From: an uncultured Clostridium sp.
Lineage (GTDB): Bacteria; Bacillota; Clostridia; TANB77; CAG-508
Length of the DNA stretch: 64,000 nucleotides
Assembly: GCA_948465565.1 (NCBI GenBank)
Contig: CAOJXR010000003.1
Span: 1-64,000, forward strand
Direction of reading: 5' to 3'
Shown: positions 46,566 through 56,490 of the stretch, piece by piece
Numbering within the stretch: the first letter of the stretch is position 1
Layout of the letters: the number at the start of each line of letters is the position of its first letter
The notes under the pieces: model-generated
Database searches by the model: none
What the model saw: only the letters and a program-made list of their open reading frames with translations
Told to the model about the DNA's origin: nothing
Program-made: the position numbers and the translations under genes

Positions 46566-49500
46566 TTATTTTAATACCTTTTTATAGATTAGATAAAATC
46601 CTGATGCTAATATTGACATTATTGTTATTATTAACACTATATATGTTGTAGCTTTACCTGTTTGTATTGATAATACTATAATTGCACTATCTTGGTCATC
46701 TTCTCCGTCTTTATTATTGTTTGGCGTTGAGTCTATATCTGGTAAATCGTATTCGTTGTCATCTGCTGATATTTCTGCTACATTTACCTTTTTTCCTAAG
46801 TTCTGCTCTGATCTTTCCCATCTTAGAACTATCTGAACAAATGCGCTTTCACCTGGTTTTAATAATGTGTTTTTTAAATAATCTGTTGTTACAATTCCGT
46901 CTTCTTTTATTTTCCAGTTATAAGCTGTGTTATCTTCTTCATGGAAAGATAGACCTGCTGGTATTCTATCTGTTATTTCTGTTGCATACCCTTCTATTTC
47001 GCCTTCATTTGTTATTTTTATTGTATATACATAACTTACAGATGTTTTATCCAATTTCTTTTTGTTTAATTCAACTTTTACTACTGGCTCTGGATTTTCT
47101 GTTCCATTGTATTTAGTTTCAGTTTCCTTTGTTACGCCATCTTCTGTAACTATGACTTTACTTACATATTTTAATAATGATAAGTCAAAATATTTTAATA
47201 CTAAATATTCTTTATCAATGTCATCTTCATCTGGTTCGTTATTGTCTGGTGTTGAGTCTATATCGTCTACTTCGTTTCCATCTTTGTCTTCATCTTCTGA
47301 TATTTGTGCTGTATTTATTATTACTTTATTTCCTGCTGTTGCACTTTCTTGTGTTACTTCAAATGCTGCTTCAACTTCTTTATATGATGGATTTGTATCG
47401 CTTATTGGTTTTGTACTATCAAAAGCTTTTAATAAATTGCTTTCTGATTTTTCTTTTGATAAATATCTTGTCTTGATTTTAACTGCTTTTTTTACATCTG
47501 TTGTTTCGTTTCCATCTTTATCATACATTTTCCATTCATATTTTTTGTTTGTATCATGATTTGGTAAGAATGTTATTCCTTCTGGCAAATCGTCTGTTAT
47601 TTCTGTTGCATATCCATCTTGAGTTCCTTCGTTATATACTCTAATTGTGTATGTTACAACTTGTCCTTCTACAACGATTTTTGGTTCTTTTGTATGATTG
47701 TATTTTAGATTTCCGTTTTCGTATGTTACTTTTGGTACTCTGTCTGTTACATTAGTTTGATTTATTTTTGTTATGAATTTTCTTAATGCTAAGTCAAATA
47801 TTTGTGGAATTACAACATCATAATCTTCGTCATCTTCTTCTGGGTCTTTGTTGTCTGGTTCAGAATCGTTATCGTCTCCGTCATCGTCTGTTATTTCTGC
47901 TATATTTTTTATTCCTTTTTTGAATACTTCTTCTTTTTGTGTTTCATTTAATTTATCTAAATTTACTTTAAATTCTATTTTTACATCAACATAGCTTAGT
48001 CCTAATTCTTTATTTGTTCCGTTTGCTTTTGTTTTATCAAAGGCTGGTATTTTCTTATCTTCTAAATATTTTGTGCGTACTCCTTCTGTCCAGCCATTTG
48101 CTGTAGCCTTATCTTCGAAAGTTTCCCATTTATATGTATAGTTTGTTTTACTTCCTGATTTATATGTTCCATCGCTATTTGTTTCATATTTTGCAAATTC
48201 TAATCCTGCTGGTACATTATCTACAATTTCTTTTACTGTTGCGTCTACTGTACCCTCATTGAATACTCTTATTGTATATGTCACATAATCTCCATTTGAT
48301 ACGTCTACTGGTGTTTTGTTTAGTTCATATGTTGCATCTGCTTTTGGATTGGCTAGGTTTCTATTTACTAATGCATCAACATTTTTAACTTCACATTTTC
48401 TTTTTTGTTCTTCTGGTATTACTTTGTTTGTTCCATTTGCTGAGTTTACGCTTGTTATAAATTTTTTTAGTGCTAAATCGTATATTTCTTCTTTCTTTTC
48501 TTCTTTAGTGTTTTGTATTGTTAGTATAATCGTATTGTCTTTCTTTGATATACTTGCATTATCTGAATTATTCTTTAATTTCATTGATGTAACAGCAAAT
48601 TTCTTTGGTTGACTGTTTGTAGTCTCTATTGTTACTTCTATTTCAAACGTTTCTGTTATTTTTGCATATCCGTCAGGTGCTTCTGTTTCTGTTATTTTTA
48701 TTGTTTGCTTTCCTGCTTCTGTAACTCTTATTTTGTCTGTTTTTATAGTTCCATCTTGTCCTGTTACTATTGTTTTCTTTGTTCCATCTGGCATTGTTAT
48801 TTCGAATTTTGCTCCTGCTAACTTCTTTGTACTGTCTTGTTTATCTATTTTTATAAGTTGTACATCATATTCTACTGGCTCTTCTTCAATTATTTTCTCA
48901 TCTTGTACTGTTACTGTAATTGTATTTCCACTTGCTGATAATTCAACTTCTGGTTGTGTGGCTTTAAGTTTCGCTACATCTGCAATATATACTCCATCTT
49001 TAAGTTTTTTTGTTACTTCTATTTCTATGTCTTGTATTATTTTGTTATAGCCTGTTGGTGCTTCTGTTTCTGATATTTTTATTGTATCTGTTCCTGCTTC
49101 TGTTACTTTTATTTTATCAGTTTTTACTGTTCCATCTTGTCCTGTTGTTACTGTTTTCTTAGTTCCATCTGGCATTGTTACTTCAAATTTAGCTCCTGCT
49201 AGCTTTTTGCTAACATTGCCTTTTTCAACTTTTACAATTTGTACATCATATTCTCCTGGTTCTTTTTCTTGTTCTTCGTTTTCAATAGTTATAACAATTG
49301 TATTTCCGTTCTTAGTAAGTGTAACTCCACTTTGATTTCCGCTTAGTTCAGCATCTATACTGTAATTTCCATTTTGTACTTTTTTCGTTACTACTATTTC
49401 ACATCCATCTGGCAATAGTTTGTATCCATCTGGTGCTTTTTTCTCTACAACTTTTATAGTGTCTGTTCCTGTTTCTGTGATTTTTATTTTATTTGTTACT

Positions 49501-51596
49501 CCAATTCCACTTGAATTAGTTGTTACTGTTTGTTTACTTCCATCTGGCATTGTTACTTCAAATTGTGCATTTGCTAATCTTTTTGTTTTATCGTTTTTGT
49601 CTACTTTTACTATTTGTAAGTCATATTCTCCACTGTTTATTTTTATTCTAATTTTTTCAAAGTCGTCATCATCTTGTTGTCCTTTGTAATAATAATTTTT
49701 ATCTGTTAAGTCATCTTTGTTTTTATAGCTTGAATTTGACTTTCCTTCTGGGTCTGTTCCTTCGTTTCCTTTGTAGTTTTCCCATTCTTTCTCTGTTTTA
49801 GGTAATTTATTATTAATATTGCTTGGTTCTGAATCTATATCTACTACTGCTTTTCCGTTCTCGTCTGCTATCTCTGTTATTTCTGCAATGTTAGTTATTA
49901 CTCTTCCTTTTGCTGCATCTGTTATTTCACATACTATCTGGACTTCTGCATACATTCCTGGGTCAAGTGCCCAACCAGATGATTTGGCTGTGACTGCATA
50001 TCTTCCAGTACTACTGTACTGCCATTTATTATCTTCGCTGTTATATATAGTGTCGTCATCTACATATTCAATTCCAGATGGTGGTAAATAATCTGTTATT
50101 CTTTTTATTGTCATTGTGTTGCTACATTCGTTTGTTACTCTTATTGTGTATACAACTCTATCTCCTACTTGTAGGTCATAGTTCGTGCCATCTTTTAATT
50201 TTACTGATTCTACTGGATCTTTTTGATGGTTATATACATATTGGTTGAATGGGTCTGTTCCTGTTGCTGAAATTAATGTGTTTCCAGGTGACCTGCTTTG
50301 TCCCCCTTCTTCTAGGCTAACGATTTGCCATCTTCCTGTCATTGTTTTTCTTTTTATTGCTGATATGTATTTTCTTAATGATGCATCATATTGTTTTTCT
50401 ACTTTTATATCAAATGTATAAAAATCATCAATTACTGTTCCTGGTTCTTCTTGTCTTTTTATACTTAGTAGTGGCTGATGTCCTGCTACTCCATCTGTCC
50501 ATACTGTTCCTACTGCTGATTTTATTTGGATTTGAGTTATTAATTTGAATTTTACTTTTTTGGCTGGTGTGTTATTTCTAATTCTTATATAAAATTCTTT
50601 TCCTTCTAGTCCTTCTTTAGTTTGAGCTAATACTTTTACATTTTGATTTGCTACTTTGTCTGTTAGTAAGTAAGGTACAGATATTTCTTGTCCTGCTTCA
50701 TTTTCAAATGTAATTCCTACTGAGTAGAAGTTTGTTCCTGGATTTATTTTAAATGGGCCTAAAAATGAATATGCTCCAAGAGTTGTTGGTTTTTCTGTGG
50801 CTTTGCTTTTATCAAATGTTGGATTTGTTTTTGGGCTTGTATCTTCATTTAGATTTCCTTCTAGCTGTGTGTTGTAGTAATTTGTAATATATCTTATAAA
50901 TATTCCTTTTCTACCTTTATACCCCCATCTATCATTTCCTTCTAGTCCATCCCAATTTGCTCCATTATCTGATGTTCCTAACATGCTTCCAATTGCTGTA
51001 TTGTTTGTTATTTTCCATATTGCACATTGTAATGCAAATACTATGTCGTCTTCTGTTAGTATCGTTTTTATATAGTCTACTGTTAATGGGTTTTCTGTAT
51101 GCTCTGTTCCTGCAAGTGCACTTGCAAATATTTTATCAAGCTTTTGATTTCTCATTTCTTCGGAATCTTCTGGTAATAATGCGTTTCTTATTAACCATTG
51201 TATTTTTTGCGCGTCACTTGCTGTTATACTTGATTTTGCTTGGTTTAAAGTTGATGCATTTGCTACTCCTAAGCTAGTGTATTCTCCTTGGCTTGTATTA
51301 TCTTCTTTTGGGAATTTTCCAGTTTGGTCTAAACATAATACTGTATCTATATATCCCTCTGTATTGTCGCTTCCTGAATATATTCTATATGCTTCTCTAT
51401 TATCAATTTTATAACCAAATCTTATTCCTGCTGTGCCATCTAGTTTTTTACTTTGGTGTGATAAGGAAATGCCAAAAGTTTGCTTTGAACCTGCTGCTGA
51501 ATTTGCAATTTTGGCGAGTACTTCTGATGATATTGGTAATAGTATTGTAAGTATACATAGTATAACTAATATTCGTTTTAAAATTTTAGCTCTCAT
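46566..51596 (-). CDS. Giant thioester-domain surface protein 2 with SpaA/CnaB repeats
   Basis: This 1676-aa protein has a signal peptide (ILKRILVILCILTILLPISS). The thioester domain has Cys in VLCLDQTGKFPK near residue 89 and Gln in ALQCAIWKITNN near residue 190. A domain starting YDASLRKYISAIK comes next, then three SpaA/CnaB-type repeats (VQIVKV, AKFEVTMPDGTKKTV, AP(D/T)GY) that usually carry Lys-Asn isopeptide bonds, then three YDLAL-type repeats as in adhesin 1. It ends VLSIQTGKATTYIVLIITIM, helix and IYKKVLK. GGAGA precedes the ATG. The terminal S-I-Q-T-G resembles clostridial SPxTG sorting signals with Pro replaced by Ile. Confidence 0.9.
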   Translation of the reverse strand: MRAKILKRILVILCILTILLPISSEVLAKIANSAAGSKQTFGISLSHQSKKLDGTAGIRFGYKIDNREAYRIYSGSDNTEGYIDTVLCLDQTGKFPKEDNTSQGEYTSLGVANASTLNQAKSSITASDAQKIQWLIRNALLPEDSEEMRNQKLDKIFASALAGTEHTENPLTVDYIKTILTEDDIVFALQCAIWKITNNTAIGSMLGTSDNGANWDGLEGNDRWGYKGRKGIFIRYITNYYNTQLEGNLNEDTSPKTNPTFDKSKATEKPTTLGAYSFLGPFKINPGTNFYSVGITFENEAGQEISVPYLLTDKVANQNVKVLAQTKEGLEGKEFYIRIRNNTPAKKVKFKLITQIQIKSAVGTVWTDGVAGHQPLLSIKRQEEPGTVIDDFYTFDIKVEKQYDASLRKYISAIKRKTMTGRWQIVSLEEGGQSRSPGNTLISATGTDPFNQYVYNHQKDPVESVKLKDGTNYDLQVGDRVVYTIRVTNECSNTMTIKRITDYLPPSGIEYVDDDTIYNSEDNKWQYSSTGRYAVTAKSSGWALDPGMYAEVQIVCEITDAAKGRVITNIAEITEIADENGKAVVDIDSEPSNINNKLPKTEKEWENYKGNEGTDPEGKSNSSYKNKDDLTDKNYYYKGQQDDDDFEKIRIKINSGEYDLQIVKVDKNDKTKRLANAQFEVTMPDGSKQTVTTNSSGIGVTNKIKITETGTDTIKVVEKKAPDGYKLLPDGCEIVVTKKVQNGNYSIDAELSGNQSGVTLTKNGNTIVITIENEEQEKEPGEYDVQIVKVEKGNVSKKLAGAKFEVTMPDGTKKTVTTGQDGTVKTDKIKVTEAGTDTIKISETEAPTGYNKIIQDIEIEVTKKLKDGVYIADVAKLKATQPEVELSASGNTITVTVQDEKIIEEEPVEYDVQLIKIDKQDSTKKLAGAKFEITMPDGTKKTIVTGQDGTIKTDKIRVTEAGKQTIKITETEAPDGYAKITETFEIEVTIETTNSQPKKFAVTSMKLKNNSDNASISKKDNTIILTIQNTKEEKKEEIYDLALKKFITSVNSANGTNKVIPEEQKRKCEVKNVDALVNRNLANPKADATYELNKTPVDVSNGDYVTYTIRVFNEGTVDATVKEIVDNVPAGLEFAKYETNSDGTYKSGSKTNYTYKWETFEDKATANGWTEGVRTKYLEDKKIPAFDKTKANGTNKELGLSYVDVKIEFKVNLDKLNETQKEEVFKKGIKNIAEITDDDGDDNDSEPDNKDPEEDDEDYDVVIPQIFDLALRKFITKINQTNVTDRVPKVTYENGNLKYNHTKEPKIVVEGQVVTYTIRVYNEGTQDGYATEITDDLPEGITFLPNHDTNKKYEWKMYDKDGNETTDVKKAVKIKTRYLSKEKSESNLLKAFDSTKPISDTNPSYKEVEAAFEVTQESATAGNKVIINTAQISEDEDKDGNEVDDIDSTPDNNEPDEDDIDKEYLVLKYFDLSLLKYVSKVIVTEDGVTKETETKYNGTENPEPVVKVELNKKKLDKTSVSYVYTIKITNEGEIEGYATEITDRIPAGLSFHEEDNTAYNWKIKEDGIVTTDYLKNTLLKPGESAFVQIVLRWERSEQNLGKKVNVAEISADDNEYDLPDIDSTPNNNKDGEDDQDSAIIVLSIQTGKATTYIVLIITIMSILASGFYLIYKKVLK

Positions 51597-51633
51597 ATTC
51601 TCTCCTATCCCAAAAGTCTTGCTTTTAGCTTAT

Positions 51634-51664
51634 ATTAGGCTACTTTTTAATTTAGTAGCCTAAT
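51634..51664 (-). terminator. Hairpin after adhesin 3
   Basis: ATTAGGCTAC and GTAGCCTAAT, 10-bp perfect stem, weak U-run, between adhesin 3 and adhesin 2. Confidence 0.65.
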
Positions 51665-51673
51665 ACTTTTGTT

Positions 51674-54600
51674 TTATCTTTTTACTACATATTTATATAT
51701 TAAATAGAAACCTGTAGCAAATATTCCTAATATTGTTATTATTAATATAATGTATGTTTGAACACTACCTGTTTTTATTGATAGTACTATAATTGCACTA
51801 TCTTGATCATCTTCACCATCTTTATTGTTGTTAGGCGTTGAGTCTATATCAGGCATATCATACTCATTGTCATCTGCTGATATTTCTGCAATGTTTATTT
51901 TTTGTCCAAGATTTTGTTCTGAGTTTTCCCATCTTAATATTACTTGGATATAGGCACTTTCACCTGGTTTTAATAATGTGTCTTTTAAATAATCTGTTGT
52001 TATAACACCATCTTCTTTTATCCTCCAATTGTAGCCTGAATTATCTTCTTCGTAGAATGCTAGCCCTGCTGGTATTCTATCTGTTATTTCTGTTGCATAT
52101 CCTTCTATTTCACCTTCGTTTGTTACTTTTATTGAATATACATATTTTACATTTGTTCTTGATAATTTCTTTTTGTCTATCTCGACTTTTACTACTGGTT
52201 CTGGGTTTTCTGTTCCGTTATATCCAGTATCTATTTCTTTTGTTACACCATCTTCTGTAACTATTACTTTACTTACAAATTTTACTAGTGATAAGTCAAA
52301 ATATTTCATTTCTATGTATTCTTTATCAATATCGTCTTCATCTTCTTGATTATTATCTGGTATAGAATCTTTGTCCTTGACTTCTCCTCCATCTTTTCCT
52401 GCATCATTTGAAATCTCTGCTGTATTTATTATTATTTTGCTTCCATCTGTTACACTTTTTTTGGTTACTTCAAATGCAACTTTTACTTCTTTGTATGAAG
52501 GGTTTGTGTCACTAATATTTTTTGTGCTGTCAAAAGCTTTTATGATGTTATCTTGTGATTTTTGTTTTGATAAATAGTTTGTTTTAATTGTTTTTGCTTT
52601 GCTAGGGTCATCTGTTTCTTTTCCATCTTTGTCATACATTTTCCATTCATATTCAATGTTTGTTTCGTGTTGTGGCAAGAATGTTATTCCTTCTGGAATG
52701 TTATCTTTTATTTCATCTGCATATCCATCTTGTGAGCCTTCATTATATACTCTTATTGTGTATGTCACTATTTGCCCTGTTTTAACAGTTTCTGGTGTTT
52801 TTTTGTGAGTATATGTTATTTTTCCATTTGTAAAACTTACAGCTGGTTCTCTATCTGTTATATCTTTTTTATCAATTTTGGTGATAAATTTTCTTAGCGC
52901 TAAGTCAAATTCTGTTGGAATAACTATGTCATAGTCTATATCGTCTTCTATTTCTACCCTATTATTTGGTGTTGAGTCATTATCGTCTCCGTCGTCGTCT
53001 GTTATTTCTGCAATATTTTTTATTCCGTTTTTATTTATTGATGCTTTTGTTGCTGCGTCTAGTTTTTCTAGATTTACTTTAAATTCAACTTTTACATCAA
53101 CATAGCTTAGTCCTAATTCTTTGTTTGTTCCATTTGATTTTGTTCTATCAAATGCTGGTATTGTGTCTTTGTCTTGTAAATATTTTGTACGTATTCCTTC
53201 TTGCCATCCAGTTGTTGTTGTTTGATTTTTGAATGTTTCCCACCCATAAGTGTAGTTTGTTTTACTTCCTGATTTATATGAACCATCTTCATTTTTTTCA
53301 TATGTTACAAATTCTAGTCCTTCTGGTACGTTATCTACTATTTCTTTTACTATTGCTGCTTGGTCACCTTCATTAAATACTCTAATTGTATATGTTATAT
53401 AATCTCCATCTTCTATTTGTACAGGTGTCTTATTTAGTCCATATTGTGCATCTACTTTTTCATTTCCACTTCTATTTACTAATGCGTCTACATTTAAAAC
53501 TTGTAGTCTTCTTTTTTGTTCTTCTGGAATTGTTTTGCTTGTTCCATCTGCTGAAGTTACGCTTGATATGAATTTCTTTAATGCTAAGTCATATATTACT
53601 TTTGATCTTTTTAATACAACATCGTCATAATCTTCATCATCTTCATGGTCATTTGGATTAAATACATTTGGGTTTATTGATTTTCCTTCTGAATCTATAT
53701 CTTTTGGAATTACTCTTTCATTTTCGTCTTGGTATTCTGTTATTGCTGCTATATTTCTTAAAACTTTTTCGTTTTCTTCAAATTCTGTTCCAATAACAAT
53801 GCAATAAATTTGTAAATAGTTTTCATCATTTAATTCGTTGCTATCTGTATCAAATGCAGCTATCTTAGTATTCGCTAACTTCTCACTTCGTATACAAGCT
53901 CTAGACTCTGAATTATTTTCACTTGGTGAACATGTTATTATGTTGGCATTATCAACTGTTGCTCCTTCTAAGTCTGAATTTGTTACTTTTGCATTTTCTA
54001 TTTCATTTAATTTCATTAGTTTGCCATTTACTGCTACCCATCCGTTGGCAATGTTTCCTTTATGTTCTGGCAAAAATCCTAATCCCTCTGGGATATAATC
54101 TTCTATTTTACTAGCAATTGCTGTTTCTTGTCCTTCGTTAAATACACGAATTTTATATGTTACTACATCTCCAATGTTTACTTCAACTGGTGGAGTCTTT
54201 TTATCTGCTGAATAGTCTGCTGTTGTTGTGGAATCGTTATTGTCTTTTAATGGCCATACATCTGGCTTTCCTACTCTTTCAGGTGTAACTTGTTTTCCAT
54301 TAACGTGTGTAATAGATTTTCTTAGTGCTAAGTCTATTTTGACTTCGCTTTCTTCTGTTTTTACTGTTATTTTTTCGAAATCGTCATCATCTTGTTGTCC
54401 TTTATAATAATAGCCTGAATCGGATAAATTATCTTTGTTTTTGTATCTTGGCTCAGTTTGTCCTCCTGGTGCTGTGCCTTCGTTTCCTTTATAGTTTTCC
54501 CATTCTTTTTCTGTTGTTGGTAATTTTATATTGTTTGGTTCTGAGTCTATATCTGTTATTGCTTTTCCGTTTTCATCTGCTATTTCTGTTATTTCTGCTA

Positions 54601-56266
54601 TGTTTGTTATTACTCTTCCTTTTGCAGCTTCTGTTACTTCACATACTATTTTTACTTCAGCATAGTGTAATGGATCTAGAGCCCATCCTGCTGTTTTTGT
54701 TGTTATTGCGCTTCTATTGCTGCTATACTGCCATTTATTGTCTTCACTTATGTATGTTGCGTCATCACTTACATACTCTATTCCTGATGGTGGTAAATAG
54801 TCTGTTATACTTTTTACAATAAGTGCTTCATTACATTCGTTTGTTACTCTTATTGTATATACAACTCTATCTCCTACTTGTACTTCTACTGGATTTTTTT
54901 TGTGATTGTATACATATTGGTTAAATGGTTCTTCTTCTGTTGCTGGTATTAATTGGTTTGCTGGTGATCTTTTTGTTGATGCTTGGTTTAAATCAATTAC
55001 TTTCCATGTTCCATTTTCATTTTGTCTTTTAATTTGTGATATGTATTTTCTTAATGATACATCATATTGTTTTTCAACTTTTACATCGAATTCTTTTTCA
55101 TATGTGATTTCTTCTCCTGGTATTTCTTCTCTTTTTATTGTTAGCAAAGGTTGGTCTTCTGCTTTTCCTGTTGCCCATACTGTTCCTTTAGAACTTAATA
55201 CATAACATTCTGTTCTTAGTTTAAATTTTACTTTTTTTGCTGCTGTTGTTCTACGTATTCTTATGTAAAATTCTTTTCCTCCTAATCCTTCTTTTGTTTG
55301 TGGTAATACCTTTACATTTTCATTTGATGCTTTATCTGTTAAATTGTATGTTACGTTTGATAATTCTTTTCCTGTGCTATCTTCGAAGTTTATATCTATT
55401 GAATAGTATTTGTTGCATTCTTTTATTTTAAATGGTCCAATAAATGCGTATGCTCCTACTATTTCTTGTTTTGTTTCTATAGTAGTGTCGAATTCTGGGT
55501 CTGTATACACCATATCTGTTGGGTCGTTATGATAATTTGTATAATTGGCTTCATAATACTTTATAATTTCACGGATGTATGCTCCTTTTGTTCCTTTATA
55601 TCCCCATTTGTCATTTCCTTCTATTCCATCCCATGTAGCTCCATTGTCTGTTGTTCCTTGTAAGCTTCCAAGTGTTGTTTTGTTTGTTATTTTCCAAACT
55701 ACACATTGTAATGCAAATACTATGTCATCTTCTGTTAGTACACTTTTTATTTCTTTTAGTGTTACTGGGTTTTCATTGTCTGATGTACTTTCCATTAGTC
55801 CATTGAATATTTTAGAAAGTTTTTGGTCACGCAATTCACTTGAATCTTCTGGCAATAATGCATTTTTTATTAGCCATTGTAATTTGTTAAAGTCTTCTGC
55901 TTGAAGTATATCTTTGAACATTTCTGCTGTTACTTCACCTAAACTTGTATATTCTCCTGTATTTGTATTATCTTCTTTCGGAAACTTACCTGTTTGGTCT
56001 AAACACAATACTGTGTCTGCGTATCCTTCTTCGTTATCGCTTCCTGCATATATTCTATAGGCGTTTTTATTATCTATTTTATATCCAAATTCAATTCCTT
56101 CTTCGCCATTTAGTTTTTTACTTTTGTGCATTAATGAAATTCCAAAGTTTTGTTTTGTTCCTTCTAGGGAACTTGTAATTTTTGCTAATACTTCTGATGA
56201 TATTGGTAAAATCATTGTTATTATACAGATTATGGCTAAGATTCTTTTCAAATGTTTAGTTTTCAT
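51674..56266 (-). CDS. Giant thioester-domain surface protein 3
   Basis: This 1530-aa protein is closely related to adhesin 2 at both ends but lacks the SpaA/CnaB block. Signal peptide (LKRILAIICIITMILPISSE), thioester domain with Cys in VLCLDQTGKFPK and Gln in ALQCVVWKITNK, a YDVSLRKYISQIK domain, then four repeats of the YDLAL/VYTIRVFNEG/NIAEITDDDGDD type. It ends VLSIKTGSVQTYIILIITIL, helix and IYKYVVKR. The ATG at 56266 is six bases after AGGAGA; the upstream frame to 56293 lacks a ribosome site. Adhesins 1-3 probably arose by tandem duplication with domain gain or loss. Confidence 0.9.
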   Translation of the reverse strand: MKTKHLKRILAIICIITMILPISSEVLAKITSSLEGTKQNFGISLMHKSKKLNGEEGIEFGYKIDNKNAYRIYAGSDNEEGYADTVLCLDQTGKFPKEDNTNTGEYTSLGEVTAEMFKDILQAEDFNKLQWLIKNALLPEDSSELRDQKLSKIFNGLMESTSDNENPVTLKEIKSVLTEDDIVFALQCVVWKITNKTTLGSLQGTTDNGATWDGIEGNDKWGYKGTKGAYIREIIKYYEANYTNYHNDPTDMVYTDPEFDTTIETKQEIVGAYAFIGPFKIKECNKYYSIDINFEDSTGKELSNVTYNLTDKASNENVKVLPQTKEGLGGKEFYIRIRRTTAAKKVKFKLRTECYVLSSKGTVWATGKAEDQPLLTIKREEIPGEEITYEKEFDVKVEKQYDVSLRKYISQIKRQNENGTWKVIDLNQASTKRSPANQLIPATEEEPFNQYVYNHKKNPVEVQVGDRVVYTIRVTNECNEALIVKSITDYLPPSGIEYVSDDATYISEDNKWQYSSNRSAITTKTAGWALDPLHYAEVKIVCEVTEAAKGRVITNIAEITEIADENGKAITDIDSEPNNIKLPTTEKEWENYKGNEGTAPGGQTEPRYKNKDNLSDSGYYYKGQQDDDDFEKITVKTEESEVKIDLALRKSITHVNGKQVTPERVGKPDVWPLKDNNDSTTTADYSADKKTPPVEVNIGDVVTYKIRVFNEGQETAIASKIEDYIPEGLGFLPEHKGNIANGWVAVNGKLMKLNEIENAKVTNSDLEGATVDNANIITCSPSENNSESRACIRSEKLANTKIAAFDTDSNELNDENYLQIYCIVIGTEFEENEKVLRNIAAITEYQDENERVIPKDIDSEGKSINPNVFNPNDHEDDEDYDDVVLKRSKVIYDLALKKFISSVTSADGTSKTIPEEQKRRLQVLNVDALVNRSGNEKVDAQYGLNKTPVQIEDGDYITYTIRVFNEGDQAAIVKEIVDNVPEGLEFVTYEKNEDGSYKSGSKTNYTYGWETFKNQTTTTGWQEGIRTKYLQDKDTIPAFDRTKSNGTNKELGLSYVDVKVEFKVNLEKLDAATKASINKNGIKNIAEITDDDGDDNDSTPNNRVEIEDDIDYDIVIPTEFDLALRKFITKIDKKDITDREPAVSFTNGKITYTHKKTPETVKTGQIVTYTIRVYNEGSQDGYADEIKDNIPEGITFLPQHETNIEYEWKMYDKDGKETDDPSKAKTIKTNYLSKQKSQDNIIKAFDSTKNISDTNPSYKEVKVAFEVTKKSVTDGSKIIINTAEISNDAGKDGGEVKDKDSIPDNNQEDEDDIDKEYIEMKYFDLSLVKFVSKVIVTEDGVTKEIDTGYNGTENPEPVVKVEIDKKKLSRTNVKYVYSIKVTNEGEIEGYATEITDRIPAGLAFYEEDNSGYNWRIKEDGVITTDYLKDTLLKPGESAYIQVILRWENSEQNLGQKINIAEISADDNEYDMPDIDSTPNNNKDGEDDQDSAIIVLSIKTGSVQTYIILIITILGIFATGFYLIYKYVVKR

Positions 56267-56490
56267 ACGTTTTCTCCTATCATTTTTAGACATAATTATC
56301 CCAATTATTCTATTGTATGATTTTATTTTATCTTTTTCTAGAATTTTGTCAATTCCTTTATTCCCCAGTGATTCCGCCTTTCACTTAGAGTATCATGCAA
56401 TACATCTTTTGTTACATTTATGTTATATTTTGATTATTTTTTGTTGTCATATTTTATCCGTTTTTTCATATTTTCTTATAGAGGTGTGCC

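Noticed and set aside
53113..53301. 62-codon minus-strand frame inside adhesin 3
   Set aside because: Shifted-frame shadow of a Lys/Thr/Gln-rich repeat; no start signals.
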